From positions 1 to 64,000 of the forward strand of contig CAJTPT010000003.1 of NCBI GenBank assembly GCA_910578545.1: a DNA stretch of 64,000 bases, written 5' to 3'. The DNA comes from an uncultured Christensenella sp. (GTDB taxonomy: Bacteria; Bacillota; Clostridia; Christensenellales; Pumilibacteraceae). The stretch's first letter is position 1, and the number at the start of each line of letters is the position of its first letter. Shown here in pieces: positions 42,537 through 50,509 of the stretch. A program made the position numbers and the translations under genes. The notes under the pieces are model-generated. The model was not told where the DNA came from. It ran no database searches and saw only the letters and a program-made list of their open reading frames with translations.

Positions 42537-44834
42537 ATGAAGATAGCACTGATAGGCAATCCAAATTGCGGAAAGACTACGTTATTCAACAAGCTGACGG
42601 GTAGCACGGCGCACGTAGGCAACTGGCCGGGCGTAACCGTTGAAAAGCGTGAGGGCGTTTACCGCGGGTTCAAAAACAAGGGCGGGCAAAAATCCGAAAA
42701 AATCGAAATAGTCGATTTGCCGGGCATTTACTCGCTTTCGCCGTACACGCCCGAAGAGATTGTATCGCGCAATTTTATGATTGACGAGCGCCCCGACCTT
42801 GTTATCAACATCGTGGACGCGACCAACATAGAGCGAAATCTGTACCTCACGACGCAGGTGTTGGAAGCGGACGTGCCCGTTCTTATCGCGCTCAACATGA
42901 TGGACGAGGTAAAGCGCGCGGGAGATAATATCGATATATCGGTATTGGAAGCCGGCTTGGGCGTTCCCGTCGTGCCGATAAGCGCGCTAAAGGGCGACGG
43001 CGTGGATAAGCTTATGCAACGTGCCGTAAGTATGGAAAGGACGCGCGAGGGCTCTACCGTTTTGCTCTCGGCGCTCGGTGACAAGATAAAACCCGCGCTC
43101 GAGTTTTACAAAGCCGCAGAGGTATCGAGCCCGTTGTTCCACGCGGTCAAGCTACTCGAAAACGACGAGACCGAGCTCGGACGCAAGGGCGCAAAGGAAC
43201 TGCTCGATAGCATTTCCAACGGCGAAGACTTAGAGGCCGCGATAGTCGACGAGCGGTACAAGTACATAACTGCCAAGCTTGCGGTCGCAAAGACCAAGGG
43301 CAAAAAGCACGACATGACCAAGTCCGACAAGATAGACAAGGTTCTTACTCACAGAGTGTGGGCGCTTCCTATATTTGCCGTTATTCTGTTCGCAATATTC
43401 CACGTGACGTTTTCCGAGGACTTTTTGTACATCGGCGCGTGGGCGAGTCTTGGCGGCGGGTTGCCGGGTGTTGCCGACCTCGGTCTTTCCGAGGGTATGC
43501 AAACGTTTGTCGGTATCTTTTACGACGGCGCGGTGTTCTCGCCGGGCGTGATACTGTTTAATATGTTTGATACGCTGTTCTCTACGATACAGGAAGCGAT
43601 AGGCGGCGCTATAACAACCGAATGGTTTGCCGGGCTTTTCGCCGACGGTATCCTCGGCGGTCTGTTTGCCGTGCTCGGCTTTTTGCCGCAAATACTCATG
43701 CTGTTTATGTGGTTCTCGATCCTCGAGGACTCGGGCTATATGGCGCGCGTCGCGTTTGTTCTTGACAGAATTTTCCGTCGTTTCGGACTTTCGGGCAGAT
43801 CGTTTATGCCCATGATAATGGGCTTCGGTTGCAGTGTTCCCGCCATGGTAAACACGCGCACGCTCGCCGACGAGAACGAGCGCATCGCGACTATACGCGT
43901 CATACCGTTCTTTTCGTGCGGGGCTAAGCTTCCCATACTTACGGCGATTGCCGGCGGTATCTGCTCGTTCTTCGGCGTAGGCAATGCCGACCTAATAACC
44001 TACGGCATGTATGCGCTCGGCGTGTGTGCCGCAGTCATATGCGTTCTGCTCATGCGCAACACTACCATGAAAGGTGATATCCCGCCTTTCATCATGGAAC
44101 TTCCCGCATACCACCGTCCGCAGTTTAAAAACCTTATGCTGCACCTGTGGGATAAGACCAAGCACTTCGTCAAAAAAGCGTTTACAATCATCTTTGCTTC
44201 GACGGTCATCATTTGGTTGTTCTCGCACCTTAATTGGTCGTGGCACTACCTGTCCGACGAACAAATGAACGATTCCATTCTGGCGTCGATAGGCAAGCTT
44301 ATTCAGCCGCTGTTCACTCCGCTCGGCTTCGGCTCTCAGCTCAATCAGTACGGCTGGGTATTCGCGGTCGCCGCGCTTACCGGGCTTATCGCCAAGGAAA
44401 ACGTTATCGCCACGTTCGGCACGCTCGGCGCATGCCTTATCGCGCTCGGCGCAAACGTTGGCGGTGTGACAAGCGGCGAGCTCCTTGCCGACGAGGAAGG
44501 CATTACTTCGGCTATCGCCATGATAACCGCAACCGGAATTTCCATCCCCGCACTGATTTCGTTCATTGCGTTCAACATGCTGACCATTCCGTGCTTTGCG
44601 GCTTGTGCAACGGCAAAGGCCGAACTTAGAAAGGGAACGTTCAGATGGACGCTTCTGTTCTGGATAGTCGCAAGCTACGTAACAAGCGCCGCGGTGTACA
44701 CCATGGGCGCGTGGTGGTGGACTTCGTTCATTTGGATCGCAGTCGTCGCCGTGGCAGTTGCGCTTATCATACTGAACAACAAGGGTAAAATTAAATTACC
44801 GCGCCGCAAAGGCAAAGGCGGACAGGCGGCATGA
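42537..44834 (+). CDS. feoB: Ferrous iron transport GTPase FeoB
   Basis: FeoB imports Fe2+ across the membrane, controlled by an N-terminal G domain. G1 GNPNCGKT is at 8-15, G2 in GVTVEKREG, G3 DLPGIYS, and G4 NMMD. A helical spacer domain follows to about 260. About ten membrane helices include the Cys-bearing GFGCSVPAMVNTR and FFSCGAKLPI gate motifs. The 765-aa length is slightly above average. AAGGAG lies before the ATG, and the stop overlaps the next gene by 4 nt (ATGA). Confidence 0.96.
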   Translation: MKIALIGNPNCGKTTLFNKLTGSTAHVGNWPGVTVEKREGVYRGFKNKGGQKSEKIEIVDLPGIYSLSPYTPEEIVSRNFMIDERPDLVINIVDATNIERNLYLTTQVLEADVPVLIALNMMDEVKRAGDNIDISVLEAGLGVPVVPISALKGDGVDKLMQRAVSMERTREGSTVLLSALGDKIKPALEFYKAAEVSSPLFHAVKLLENDETELGRKGAKELLDSISNGEDLEAAIVDERYKYITAKLAVAKTKGKKHDMTKSDKIDKVLTHRVWALPIFAVILFAIFHVTFSEDFLYIGAWASLGGGLPGVADLGLSEGMQTFVGIFYDGAVFSPGVILFNMFDTLFSTIQEAIGGAITTEWFAGLFADGILGGLFAVLGFLPQILMLFMWFSILEDSGYMARVAFVLDRIFRRFGLSGRSFMPMIMGFGCSVPAMVNTRTLADENERIATIRVIPFFSCGAKLPILTAIAGGICSFFGVGNADLITYGMYALGVCAAVICVLLMRNTTMKGDIPPFIMELPAYHRPQFKNLMLHLWDKTKHFVKKAFTIIFASTVIIWLFSHLNWSWHYLSDEQMNDSILASIGKLIQPLFTPLGFGSQLNQYGWVFAVAALTGLIAKENVIATFGTLGACLIALGANVGGVTSGELLADEEGITSAIAMITATGISIPALISFIAFNMLTIPCFAACATAKAELRKGTFRWTLLFWIVASYVTSAAVYTMGAWWWTSFIWIAVVAVAVALIILNNKGKIKLPRRKGKGGQAA

Positions 44835-45031
44835 AAGGCTGGGAAATAGCGATTCTCGTCGTGCTGTGTATAGGGTTTGCCGTCGCTGTAGGCATTACCG
44901 TATACAACAAGCTTAAAGGCAAAAGCGGTTGCGATTGCTGTTCGGAACGGAATAAATGCACAGGTCGTTGCCCATCGTGCAAGGCCGAGCAAAAAAACGA
45001 TATTCCTAAAAAAGAAGATAAAAATCAATAG
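44831..45031 (+). CDS. FeoB-associated Cys-rich membrane protein
   Basis: The 66-aa protein has one N-terminal membrane helix (about 5-26) and then a cytosolic Cys-rich tail (CDCC, C43, C47, C50). This pattern is typical of the small proteins encoded after feoB in Firmicutes, thought to be FeoC-like or metal-handling partners. It overlaps the feoB stop codon, so translation is coupled. A terminator follows. Confidence 0.85.
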   Translation: MKGWEIAILVVLCIGFAVAVGITVYNKLKGKSGCDCCSERNKCTGRCPSCKAEQKNDIPKKEDKNQ

Positions 45032-45036
45032 AGTGG

Positions 45037-45079
45037 ATTTCGGGTGTACGCTTATAAGTGTATGCCCGAAATTGTTTTT
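45037..45079 (+). terminator. Terminator of the feo operon
   Basis: ATTTCGGGTGTACGC (45037-45051) pairs with GTGTATGCCCGAAAT (45058-45072) with three G-U pairs, followed by TGTTTTT. Confidence 0.8.
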
Positions 45080-45086
45080 AAAACGA

Positions 45087-45115
45087 TTGACAATATATAA
45101 AAATTATAGTATCAT
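45087..45115 (+). promoter_or_regulatory. Promoter of the small zinc-ribbon gene
   Basis: TTGACA (45087-45092) and TATCAT (45110-45115) are 17 bp apart. A leader of about 85 nt precedes the start codon. Confidence 0.6.
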
Positions 45116-45205
45116 ATAAATACAAGTTTTAAAACTATTCACAGTCCGTGCAAAAACCTCTGCGCTTAATTTTAAAAGTTGAATTCTATAAGGAGTTTTT
45201 AGCAC

Positions 45206-45385
45206 ATGACCGACAAGACGTTGACTTGCAAAGACTGCGGCAAAGAGTTTGTTTTCACCGCGGGCGAGCAAGAGTTTTATGCGGAAAAAGGCTTCGAGCA
45301 CGAACCGACTCGTTGCCCCGAATGCAGAAAGGCCCACAAGGCACAGCGCGCCGCTATGCGTAACAACAGACAACCCCGTCAGTAA
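45206..45385 (+). CDS. Small zinc-ribbon domain protein
   Basis: The 59-aa protein MTDKTLTCKDCGKEF... has CKDC (Cys8, Cys11) and CPEC (Cys37, Cys40), and between them the conserved GEQEFYAEKGF. This matches the 'probable zinc-ribbon domain' proteins (PF13451 type) found across Clostridia. It ends in a basic tail (RKAHKAQRAAMRNNRQPRQ) that could bind nucleic acid. AAGGAG at 45190-45195 lies 10 nt before the ATG. In the +1 frame just after its stop, a second CxxC-like stretch (YICRKCGKLF) occurs but has no start of its own. Confidence 0.85.
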   Translation: MTDKTLTCKDCGKEFVFTAGEQEFYAEKGFEHEPTRCPECRKAHKAQRAAMRNNRQPRQ

Positions 45386-45531
45386 TCATAGTTATATCTG
45401 CCGCAAATGCGGCAAGTTATTTACAAAGTGTGATATTTCGCTTCAATGCGAAGTTAAGACAAATATAATATAACTTTGCGTTATCAAAATATCACCGTTT
45501 GCCACGCAAACGATATCACTGATGCTCTTAT
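45386..45531 (+). other. Hairpin-rich non-coding stretch downstream of the zinc-ribbon gene
   Basis: Three hairpins follow each other: TGCCGC-aaat-GCGGCA (45399-45414), TTCGC/GCGAA (45437-45452) and CGTTTGC-cac-GCAAACG (45496-45512). They precede the terminator at 45532. A TATAAT at 45464-45469 without a good -35 might start a short RNA. No convincing ORF is present. Confidence 0.4.
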
Positions 45532-45575
45532 AAAAAAGTCCGCTGTATTCTCTTGCGATGATAGCGGGCTTTTTT
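45532..45575 (+). terminator. Strong intrinsic terminator
   Basis: AAAAAAGTCCGCT (45532-45544) pairs with AGCGGGCTTTTTT (45563-45575) with one G-U pair. Confidence 0.85.
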
Positions 45576-45650
45576 ATTGCGTAAATTCCGCATATCAAAT
45601 ACACCATTCGCACGGCAGATTTTTTTGCGGAATATTCGCGGCGCAAACAG

Positions 45651-45679
45651 TTGAAAATACATGCAAAGTATGGTACAAT
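45651..45679 (+). promoter_or_regulatory. Promoter of the flavodoxin-like gene
   Basis: TTGAAA (45651-45656) and TACAAT (45674-45679) are 17 bp apart. The leader contains a GGCGG/CCGCC hairpin at about 45702-45719. Confidence 0.65.
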
Positions 45680-45736
45680 ATAAAAAACGATTTAGGGATT
45701 GGCGGTCGGACGTCCGCCGTTTATCCGAGGTGAAAG

Positions 45737-46399
45737 ATGAAAGGAAAGCTACTTGTAATATTCAGTTCCTCGCACGGTTACGCCAAGCGTTACGTCGATA
45801 TCATAGGTAACGCGCTCGGTTGCGACGCAGTGCCTGCCGATAAGTTTAAGCCGGACATGCTCGGCGGCTACGACAAGCTGGTCTATATAGCGGGCATACA
45901 CGGCGGTCAGCTCGGCGGTTTTAAACGCATATCAGAATACCTGGATATTATGTACGATAAGCTTGCCGTCTGCGGCGTGGGCATGTTCCCGTACAAAAAG
46001 GGTCTTGCCGAGAGCGTTCGCGATAGCTCGATAAGCGTTACGTACGAAAAATTTATTCCGGTGTTTTACGTGCAGGGCGGCTTTGATATGTCCGAGCTGT
46101 CGCGCAGGGAAAAACTGTCTATCAACATGACAGCCCGTCAAATCAAGATAAACAACATAATTTCCGAAAGCGACACGTTCTTCCTTAACACCATTGCAAC
46201 GCCGATAGACGAGGTCAAGCTCGCCAATATCCGTCCGCTTATTGACTACCTCGACGGCAAGACTGTAGACGAGGAATTGTACGCGCCCGCCGAGATAACC
46301 GACCCCGAGGAAATCAAAAAGTTTTTCGAGGAACAGGAAGCCGCGGCCGCCGCGCCCGTCGACCCGAAACGCGCGCTCAAAAAGAAGCTCAAAAAGTAA
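45737..46399 (+). CDS. Flavodoxin-domain protein
   Basis: This 220-aa protein has a flavodoxin-like fold resembling HemG-type Flavodoxin_5 proteins. The FMN phosphate loop is SSSHGYAKRY near residues 10-19. YDKLVYIAGIHGGQLGGF and KLAVCGVGMFPY match the later FMN loops. The C-terminal 50 residues are acidic then Ala/Lys-rich (EEQEAAAAAPVDP, ALKKKLKK) and probably disordered. It forms a single-gene unit with GAGGTGAAAG before the ATG. A redox or electron-transfer role is likely but the substrate is unknown. Confidence 0.78.
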   Translation: MKGKLLVIFSSSHGYAKRYVDIIGNALGCDAVPADKFKPDMLGGYDKLVYIAGIHGGQLGGFKRISEYLDIMYDKLAVCGVGMFPYKKGLAESVRDSSISVTYEKFIPVFYVQGGFDMSELSRREKLSINMTARQIKINNIISESDTFFLNTIATPIDEVKLANIRPLIDYLDGKTVDEELYAPAEITDPEEIKKFFEEQEAAAAAPVDPKRALKKKLKK

Positions 46400-46418
46400 T
46401 AACGTGCAACTATATATT

Positions 46419-46457
46419 CCGTCCCCACGCGCACAACAGCGGGGGGCGGTTTTATTT
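46419..46457 (+). terminator. Terminator of the flavodoxin-like gene
   Basis: CCGTCCCC (46419-46426) pairs with GGGGGGCGG (46441-46449), followed by TTTTATTTT. Confidence 0.72.
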
Positions 46458-46499
46458 TGAAAATAATTTATAATTATGGCGATTATGGCGTTAAAATAT

Positions 46500-46528
46500 T
46501 TGACATATACAGCGATATACTGTATACT
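46500..46528 (+). promoter_or_regulatory. SigA-type promoter of the regulator/pot operon
   Basis: TTGACA (46500-46505) and TATACT (46523-46528) are 17 bp apart. About 100 nt of leader follow. Confidence 0.75.
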
Positions 46529-46533
46529 TGCCT

Positions 46534-46606
46534 GGGTTTACTAAATGTAAACAAATTGTTTAAGTAAACCAAACCGACTAAACAACATGTTTATTTATAC
46601 CAAACC
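46534..46606 (+). promoter_or_regulatory. Cluster of GTTTA/TAAAC half-sites, candidate operator of the XRE regulator
   Basis: GGTTTACT (46535-46542) and AGTAAACC (46563-46570) are inverted copies. Between them lie GTAAAC and GTTTAA, and downstream TAAAC-aacat-GTTTA is a perfect small palindrome. The sites cover the start of transcription and the leader, as expected for an autoregulated repressor. Confidence 0.45.
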
Positions 46607-46632
46607 TATTCGTGCTTGAGGAATAACCGGAA

Positions 46633-47184
46633 ATGAAAGAAGAAAACAACGTAACAATAGGGTCGAAGCTACGCGACCTTCGGCTTAAAAACGGGCTCAC
46701 GCAAGAAGAGCTTGCCGACCGCGCCGAGCTTAGCAAGGGCTTTATAAGTCAGTTGGAAAACGACCTGACTTCGCCGTCCATTGCGACGCTTATAGACATC
46801 CTCACGCTTTTGGGGTCTAATCTTTCGTCGTTCTTTGCGGACTACGACCAGTCGCAGTTGGTGTTTACCCCCGACGACTTTTTTGAAAAAAAGACGGACG
46901 GCATAACGGTCAGCTGGATAGTGCCGACGGCGCAAAAGAATGCGATGGAACCGATTATCACGGTGCTTAATAAAGGCGCGTCCACCGACGAGGATTTTCC
47001 GCACGAGGGCGAGGAATTCGGTTACGTGTTGCAGGGCAGAGTAAAAGTGGTGGTGGGCGACAGAGCGGCGGAAGCCGCAGAGGGCGAAACCTTTTACTTT
47101 ACCGCCGACAAAAAGCATTATATCCAAAACGTTTACGACGGCGTAAGCCGCGTGCTGTGGGTGTCATGCCCGCCGACGTTTTAG
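46633..47184 (+). CDS. XRE-family regulator with cupin domain (PuuR-like)
   Basis: The 183-aa protein has an N-terminal XRE helix-turn-helix (about 10-65, LRDLRLKNGLTQEELADRA, SKGFISQLEND) and a C-terminal cupin (about 100-180, FPHEGEEFGYVLQGRVKVVVG). This pairing is typical of PuuR-like regulators that sense polyamines or related ligands. It lies about 110 nt upstream of potA and shares its promoter, supporting control of polyamine uptake. The leader holds repeated GTTTA/TAAAC sites that could be its operators. Confidence 0.9.
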   Translation: MKEENNVTIGSKLRDLRLKNGLTQEELADRAELSKGFISQLENDLTSPSIATLIDILTLLGSNLSSFFADYDQSQLVFTPDDFFEKKTDGITVSWIVPTAQKNAMEPIITVLNKGASTDEDFPHEGEEFGYVLQGRVKVVVGDRAAEAAEGETFYFTADKKHYIQNVYDGVSRVLWVSCPPTF

Positions 47185-47295
47185 CTAAGTTAGAGGAAGA
47201 GTGAACAGTGATGTGGTTAGCGGATTTAATTAACGAATAAAAATCATAGCCACTTTACCTTTGACTCTTCACTATTTTTTCCGGAGGAAAAAACA

Positions 47296-48819
47296 ATGGC
47301 AGTCACACGAGAAAAATTCGATAACATTATCGAGATACAAAACGTCACCAAGGTGTTTGACGGCATTACCGCCGTCGATAACGTCAACCTTGCGGTGCGA
47401 CGCGGCGAGTTTGTCACACTGCTCGGTCCGTCGGGCTGTGGCAAAACGACTCTGCTCCGCATGATAGCGGGATTTGAAATGCCGACGAGCGGCTCTATAT
47501 TTTTGGAAAAGCAGGACGTAACGTCTGTGCCGCCGCACATGCGCCCTATCAATACCGTGTTTCAAAAGTACGCGCTGTTTCCGCACCTTTCGGTTTTTAA
47601 AAATATCGCGTTCGGGTTAAAACTAAAAAAGATACCGACCGGCGAGGCGGACAAAAAGGGCAGACCGATTTACCGCAAGTTCACCAAGGATGAGATTGCC
47701 GAAAAGGTGGAGCGCGTGCTCAAGCTTGTCAACCTCGAAGCATACGGGCACCGCGATATTACGGGGCTTTCGGGCGGACAGCAACAGCGCATTGCAATCG
47801 CGCGCGCAATAGTGTGCGAGCCAAAGGTATTGCTTCTCGACGAGCCGCTCGGCGCGCTCGATCTTAAGATGCGCAAGGAAATGCAGTCCGAGCTTATGGC
47901 TATGCACAAGAACATAGGCATAACCTTTATATACGTCACCCACGACCAGGAAGAAGCGCTTACAATGTCCGACAAGGTAGTCGTTATGACGGACGGCGCG
48001 GTACAGCAGTACGGCCCGCCCAAAAAGATTTACGACGAGCCGGCAAATGCGTTTGTCGCCGACTTTATCGGAGAGAGTAACATTCTGTCCGGCGTTATGA
48101 AAAAGGACTTTTTGGTCGAGTTTTGCGGCACCGAGTTTAAGTGCTTGGACAAGGGCTTCGGCAAGGACGAAAAGGTCGACCTTGTTGTTCGCCCCGAGGA
48201 TATCGTCGTCAGCCTGAAAAAGAGTGCAAAAAAGGACGCGCTTGCGGGCGAGGTGCTTTCCACCGTGTTCAAGGGCACATATTACGAAATGGAAATCATG
48301 GCGAGCGGCTATCAGTTCACCGTGCAAAACACCGTTGAGTACACGCCGGGAAGCAAGGTGTATCTGTCCGTCGAGCCCAACGGAATTCACATCATGAAAA
48401 AGCTCAAAACGGTCAACGAGTTTGACGGCGAGATTCTTTCCGAAACGACGGTCGGCTTCTGCGACGGCGAGTTCGAGTTTGAAAACGACGGAAGCTTCGA
48501 GCGCGGCGACGAGGTGCGCGTAAAGATACCGTTTGACAAGATCGAGCTTACCGACGACGAAGAGGACGGCGTTATCGGCGCAAACGTTACTCAAACGCTG
48601 TACAAGGGCAGTTACTATCAGGTTCAGGTATATACCGACGACGACAACGACTTTTTTATCGACACCGTCGACGAATGGGATATAGGCGACCGCGTGGGTA
48701 TAAACATAAAGCCGTCGGACATCGCCGTTTCAAAAAAGATAGAAAAACCCGAAGAAGCGGATACTGCCGAAAACGCGGATGAACAAGCCGCAGATGGCGA
48801 GGTGCGCAATGAAGAATAG
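47296..48819 (+). CDS. potA: Spermidine/putrescine ABC transporter ATPase PotA
   Basis: PotA energises polyamine import. Walker A GPSGCGKT is at 44-51, Q-loop TVFQKYALFPH at 87-97, signature LSGGQQQR at 158-165, and Walker B LLDEP at 180-184. An insert of about 20 residues (PTGEADKKGRPIYRKF) lies in the helical domain. The 507-aa length exceeds the usual 350-380 because the regulatory C-terminus appears to hold two TOBE-like domains (about 285-365 and 385-475), followed by an acidic tail. GGAGG precedes the ATG and the end overlaps potB by 11 nt. Confidence 0.93.
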   Translation: MAVTREKFDNIIEIQNVTKVFDGITAVDNVNLAVRRGEFVTLLGPSGCGKTTLLRMIAGFEMPTSGSIFLEKQDVTSVPPHMRPINTVFQKYALFPHLSVFKNIAFGLKLKKIPTGEADKKGRPIYRKFTKDEIAEKVERVLKLVNLEAYGHRDITGLSGGQQQRIAIARAIVCEPKVLLLDEPLGALDLKMRKEMQSELMAMHKNIGITFIYVTHDQEEALTMSDKVVVMTDGAVQQYGPPKKIYDEPANAFVADFIGESNILSGVMKKDFLVEFCGTEFKCLDKGFGKDEKVDLVVRPEDIVVSLKKSAKKDALAGEVLSTVFKGTYYEMEIMASGYQFTVQNTVEYTPGSKVYLSVEPNGIHIMKKLKTVNEFDGEILSETTVGFCDGEFEFENDGSFERGDEVRVKIPFDKIELTDDEEDGVIGANVTQTLYKGSYYQVQVYTDDDNDFFIDTVDEWDIGDRVGINIKPSDIAVSKKIEKPEEADTAENADEQAADGEVRNEE

Positions 48820-49702
48820 CGTTACCGTCGTGCCCGTAGGCGAGCAATTAAACGCCAACGGCGTGCCGACCGCGCCTGCGGAAGGAAATCCCAAGCAAGT
48901 CAAATTGCGCAAGGTGCGCGGAATAAAGCGCTCGGCGTTTTGTTTGCCCTATCTTGCGCTGAGCATAATATTCGTTATCGTGCCGCTTTTTATCATGCTT
49001 TACTACGCGTTTACCGACGGCGGAACGGGCGGATTTTCGGGCGCCAACTTTGCGCACTTTTTTTCTCGTCCCAACATAATGGCGGTTATGGGGAAGTCGT
49101 TCCTCGTCGCGTTTTTAACTACGTTTATCTGCTTGATTTTGGCGTTCCCGTTGGCGCTAGCGCTAAACAGTTCGCCGCTTAAAAAGAAGTTTATAATAGT
49201 CATGCTGTTCGTTCTGCCTATGTGGATAAATTCACTGCTCAGAACGTACGCGATAAAAATCGTGCTGTACATGCTTAATATAACAAATGCCTGGGTGGCG
49301 GTTACCGTCGGCATGGTATACGACTTTTTCCCGTTCATGCTGTTGCCGCTGTACTCTGTAATTTCGGGCATGGATAAGTCGCTTATCGAGGCGTCGCAGG
49401 ACCTTGGCGCGTCGCCGCTCAAAACGCTTATAAAAGTGCGCATACCGCTGTCGCTTCCGGGTATCGTGTCGGGCGTTTTGATGGTGTTTATGCCCACCGT
49501 TTCCACTTTTGCAATATCGGACGTATTGGGCGACACGTCAACGTACATGTTCGGTAACATAATCAATCAGTGGTTTGCCAACAGCGGTGGCTGGAATATC
49601 GGCTCGGCGTACTCGTTTATCCTGTTGATACTCATTGCAGTTACAGTGCTTATCGCCAACAAGATAACCGGCGGCAAGACCGAGATAGGAGGTGTGCTGT
49701 GA
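48809..49702 (+). CDS. potB: Spermidine/putrescine ABC transporter permease PotB
   Basis: This 297-aa inner membrane permease starts at ATG 48809, behind GCGAGGTG within the end of potA. A charged N-terminal extension (about 1-35) precedes six membrane helices. The EAA loop that docks to PotA reads EASQDLGASPLKTLIKVRIPLS. Its stop overlaps the GTG start of potC. Confidence 0.93.
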   Translation: MKNSVTVVPVGEQLNANGVPTAPAEGNPKQVKLRKVRGIKRSAFCLPYLALSIIFVIVPLFIMLYYAFTDGGTGGFSGANFAHFFSRPNIMAVMGKSFLVAFLTTFICLILAFPLALALNSSPLKKKFIIVMLFVLPMWINSLLRTYAIKIVLYMLNITNAWVAVTVGMVYDFFPFMLLPLYSVISGMDKSLIEASQDLGASPLKTLIKVRIPLSLPGIVSGVLMVFMPTVSTFAISDVLGDTSTYMFGNIINQWFANSGGWNIGSAYSFILLILIAVTVLIANKITGGKTEIGGVL

Positions 49703-50496
49703 GCAAAAGAGTCAAGACCTCGCTTATTTGGGCGTTTGTCGGCGTCATGCTTGCCGTCATGTATATTCCTATCGTAATACTTATAGTGTATTCGTTTACC
49801 GGCGCAAAGGCGCTCGGCGTGTGGAGCGGGTTTTCGTTCGAGCTGTACGCCGATTTGTTTACAAACAGCAGCATCATGAACGCGTTCAAAAACTCTTTGA
49901 TACTCGCGCTCGTTTCGGCGCTGCTGTCAACCATTCTCGGCACAACCGCCGCAATCGGTATTTTCCACATGCGCAAGTGGAAAAAGTCGGCGGCAAACTT
50001 TATCGCCAATATCACCATGGAAAACGCCGAGATAGTGACGGGCGTATCGTTTATGATGTTCTTTTTGGTACTGCGCCTGCCGTACGGCTGGACTACGCTT
50101 ATTATCGCGCACACCATGATTACAACGCCGTACGTAATACTGTCCGTCACGCCCAAACTAAGTCAGCTAAACCCCAACCTTTACGAAGCGGGACTCGACT
50201 TAGGCGCGTCGCCTATAAAGTCGATGTTTACGGTTATCGTGCCGCAGTTAATCCCCGGCATGCTCAGCGGATTCGTAATGGCGTTTGCACTGTCGCTCGA
50301 CGACTTTATCGTAAGCAAGTTTGTAAACGGCAGTGTGGAAACAATACCCGTGTACCTGTACAACGCGCTCGCCAAGCGCGGCGCAGACCCTACGCTTCGC
50401 GCGCTGTCGTCCGTGCTGTTCGTAGCGGTGCTTGCCGTGCTTATAGCGCTCAACGCAGTGTCGGCTAAGCGCCGTAAAAAGTCCGTTCAGGGCTAA
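49699..50496 (+). CDS. potC: Spermidine/putrescine ABC transporter permease PotC
   Basis: The start is GTG 49699, overlapping the potB stop, with AGGAGGT at 49687-49693. The 265-aa protein has six helices and the EAA loop EAGLDLGASPIKSMFTVIVP. The conserved MAFALSLDDFIVSKFV stretch typical of PotC is present. It forms the permease pair with PotB. Confidence 0.94.
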   Translation: MSKRVKTSLIWAFVGVMLAVMYIPIVILIVYSFTGAKALGVWSGFSFELYADLFTNSSIMNAFKNSLILALVSALLSTILGTTAAIGIFHMRKWKKSAANFIANITMENAEIVTGVSFMMFFLVLRLPYGWTTLIIAHTMITTPYVILSVTPKLSQLNPNLYEAGLDLGASPIKSMFTVIVPQLIPGMLSGFVMAFALSLDDFIVSKFVNGSVETIPVYLYNALAKRGADPTLRALSSVLFVAVLAVLIALNAVSAKRRKKSVQG

Positions 50497-50509
50497 GAGA
50501 GGTATCGAC

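Noticed and set aside
45386..45473. Second zinc-ribbon gene in the +1 frame (YICRKCGKLF)
   Set aside because: No start codon or ribosome site of its own and no slippery sequence before the upstream stop codon.
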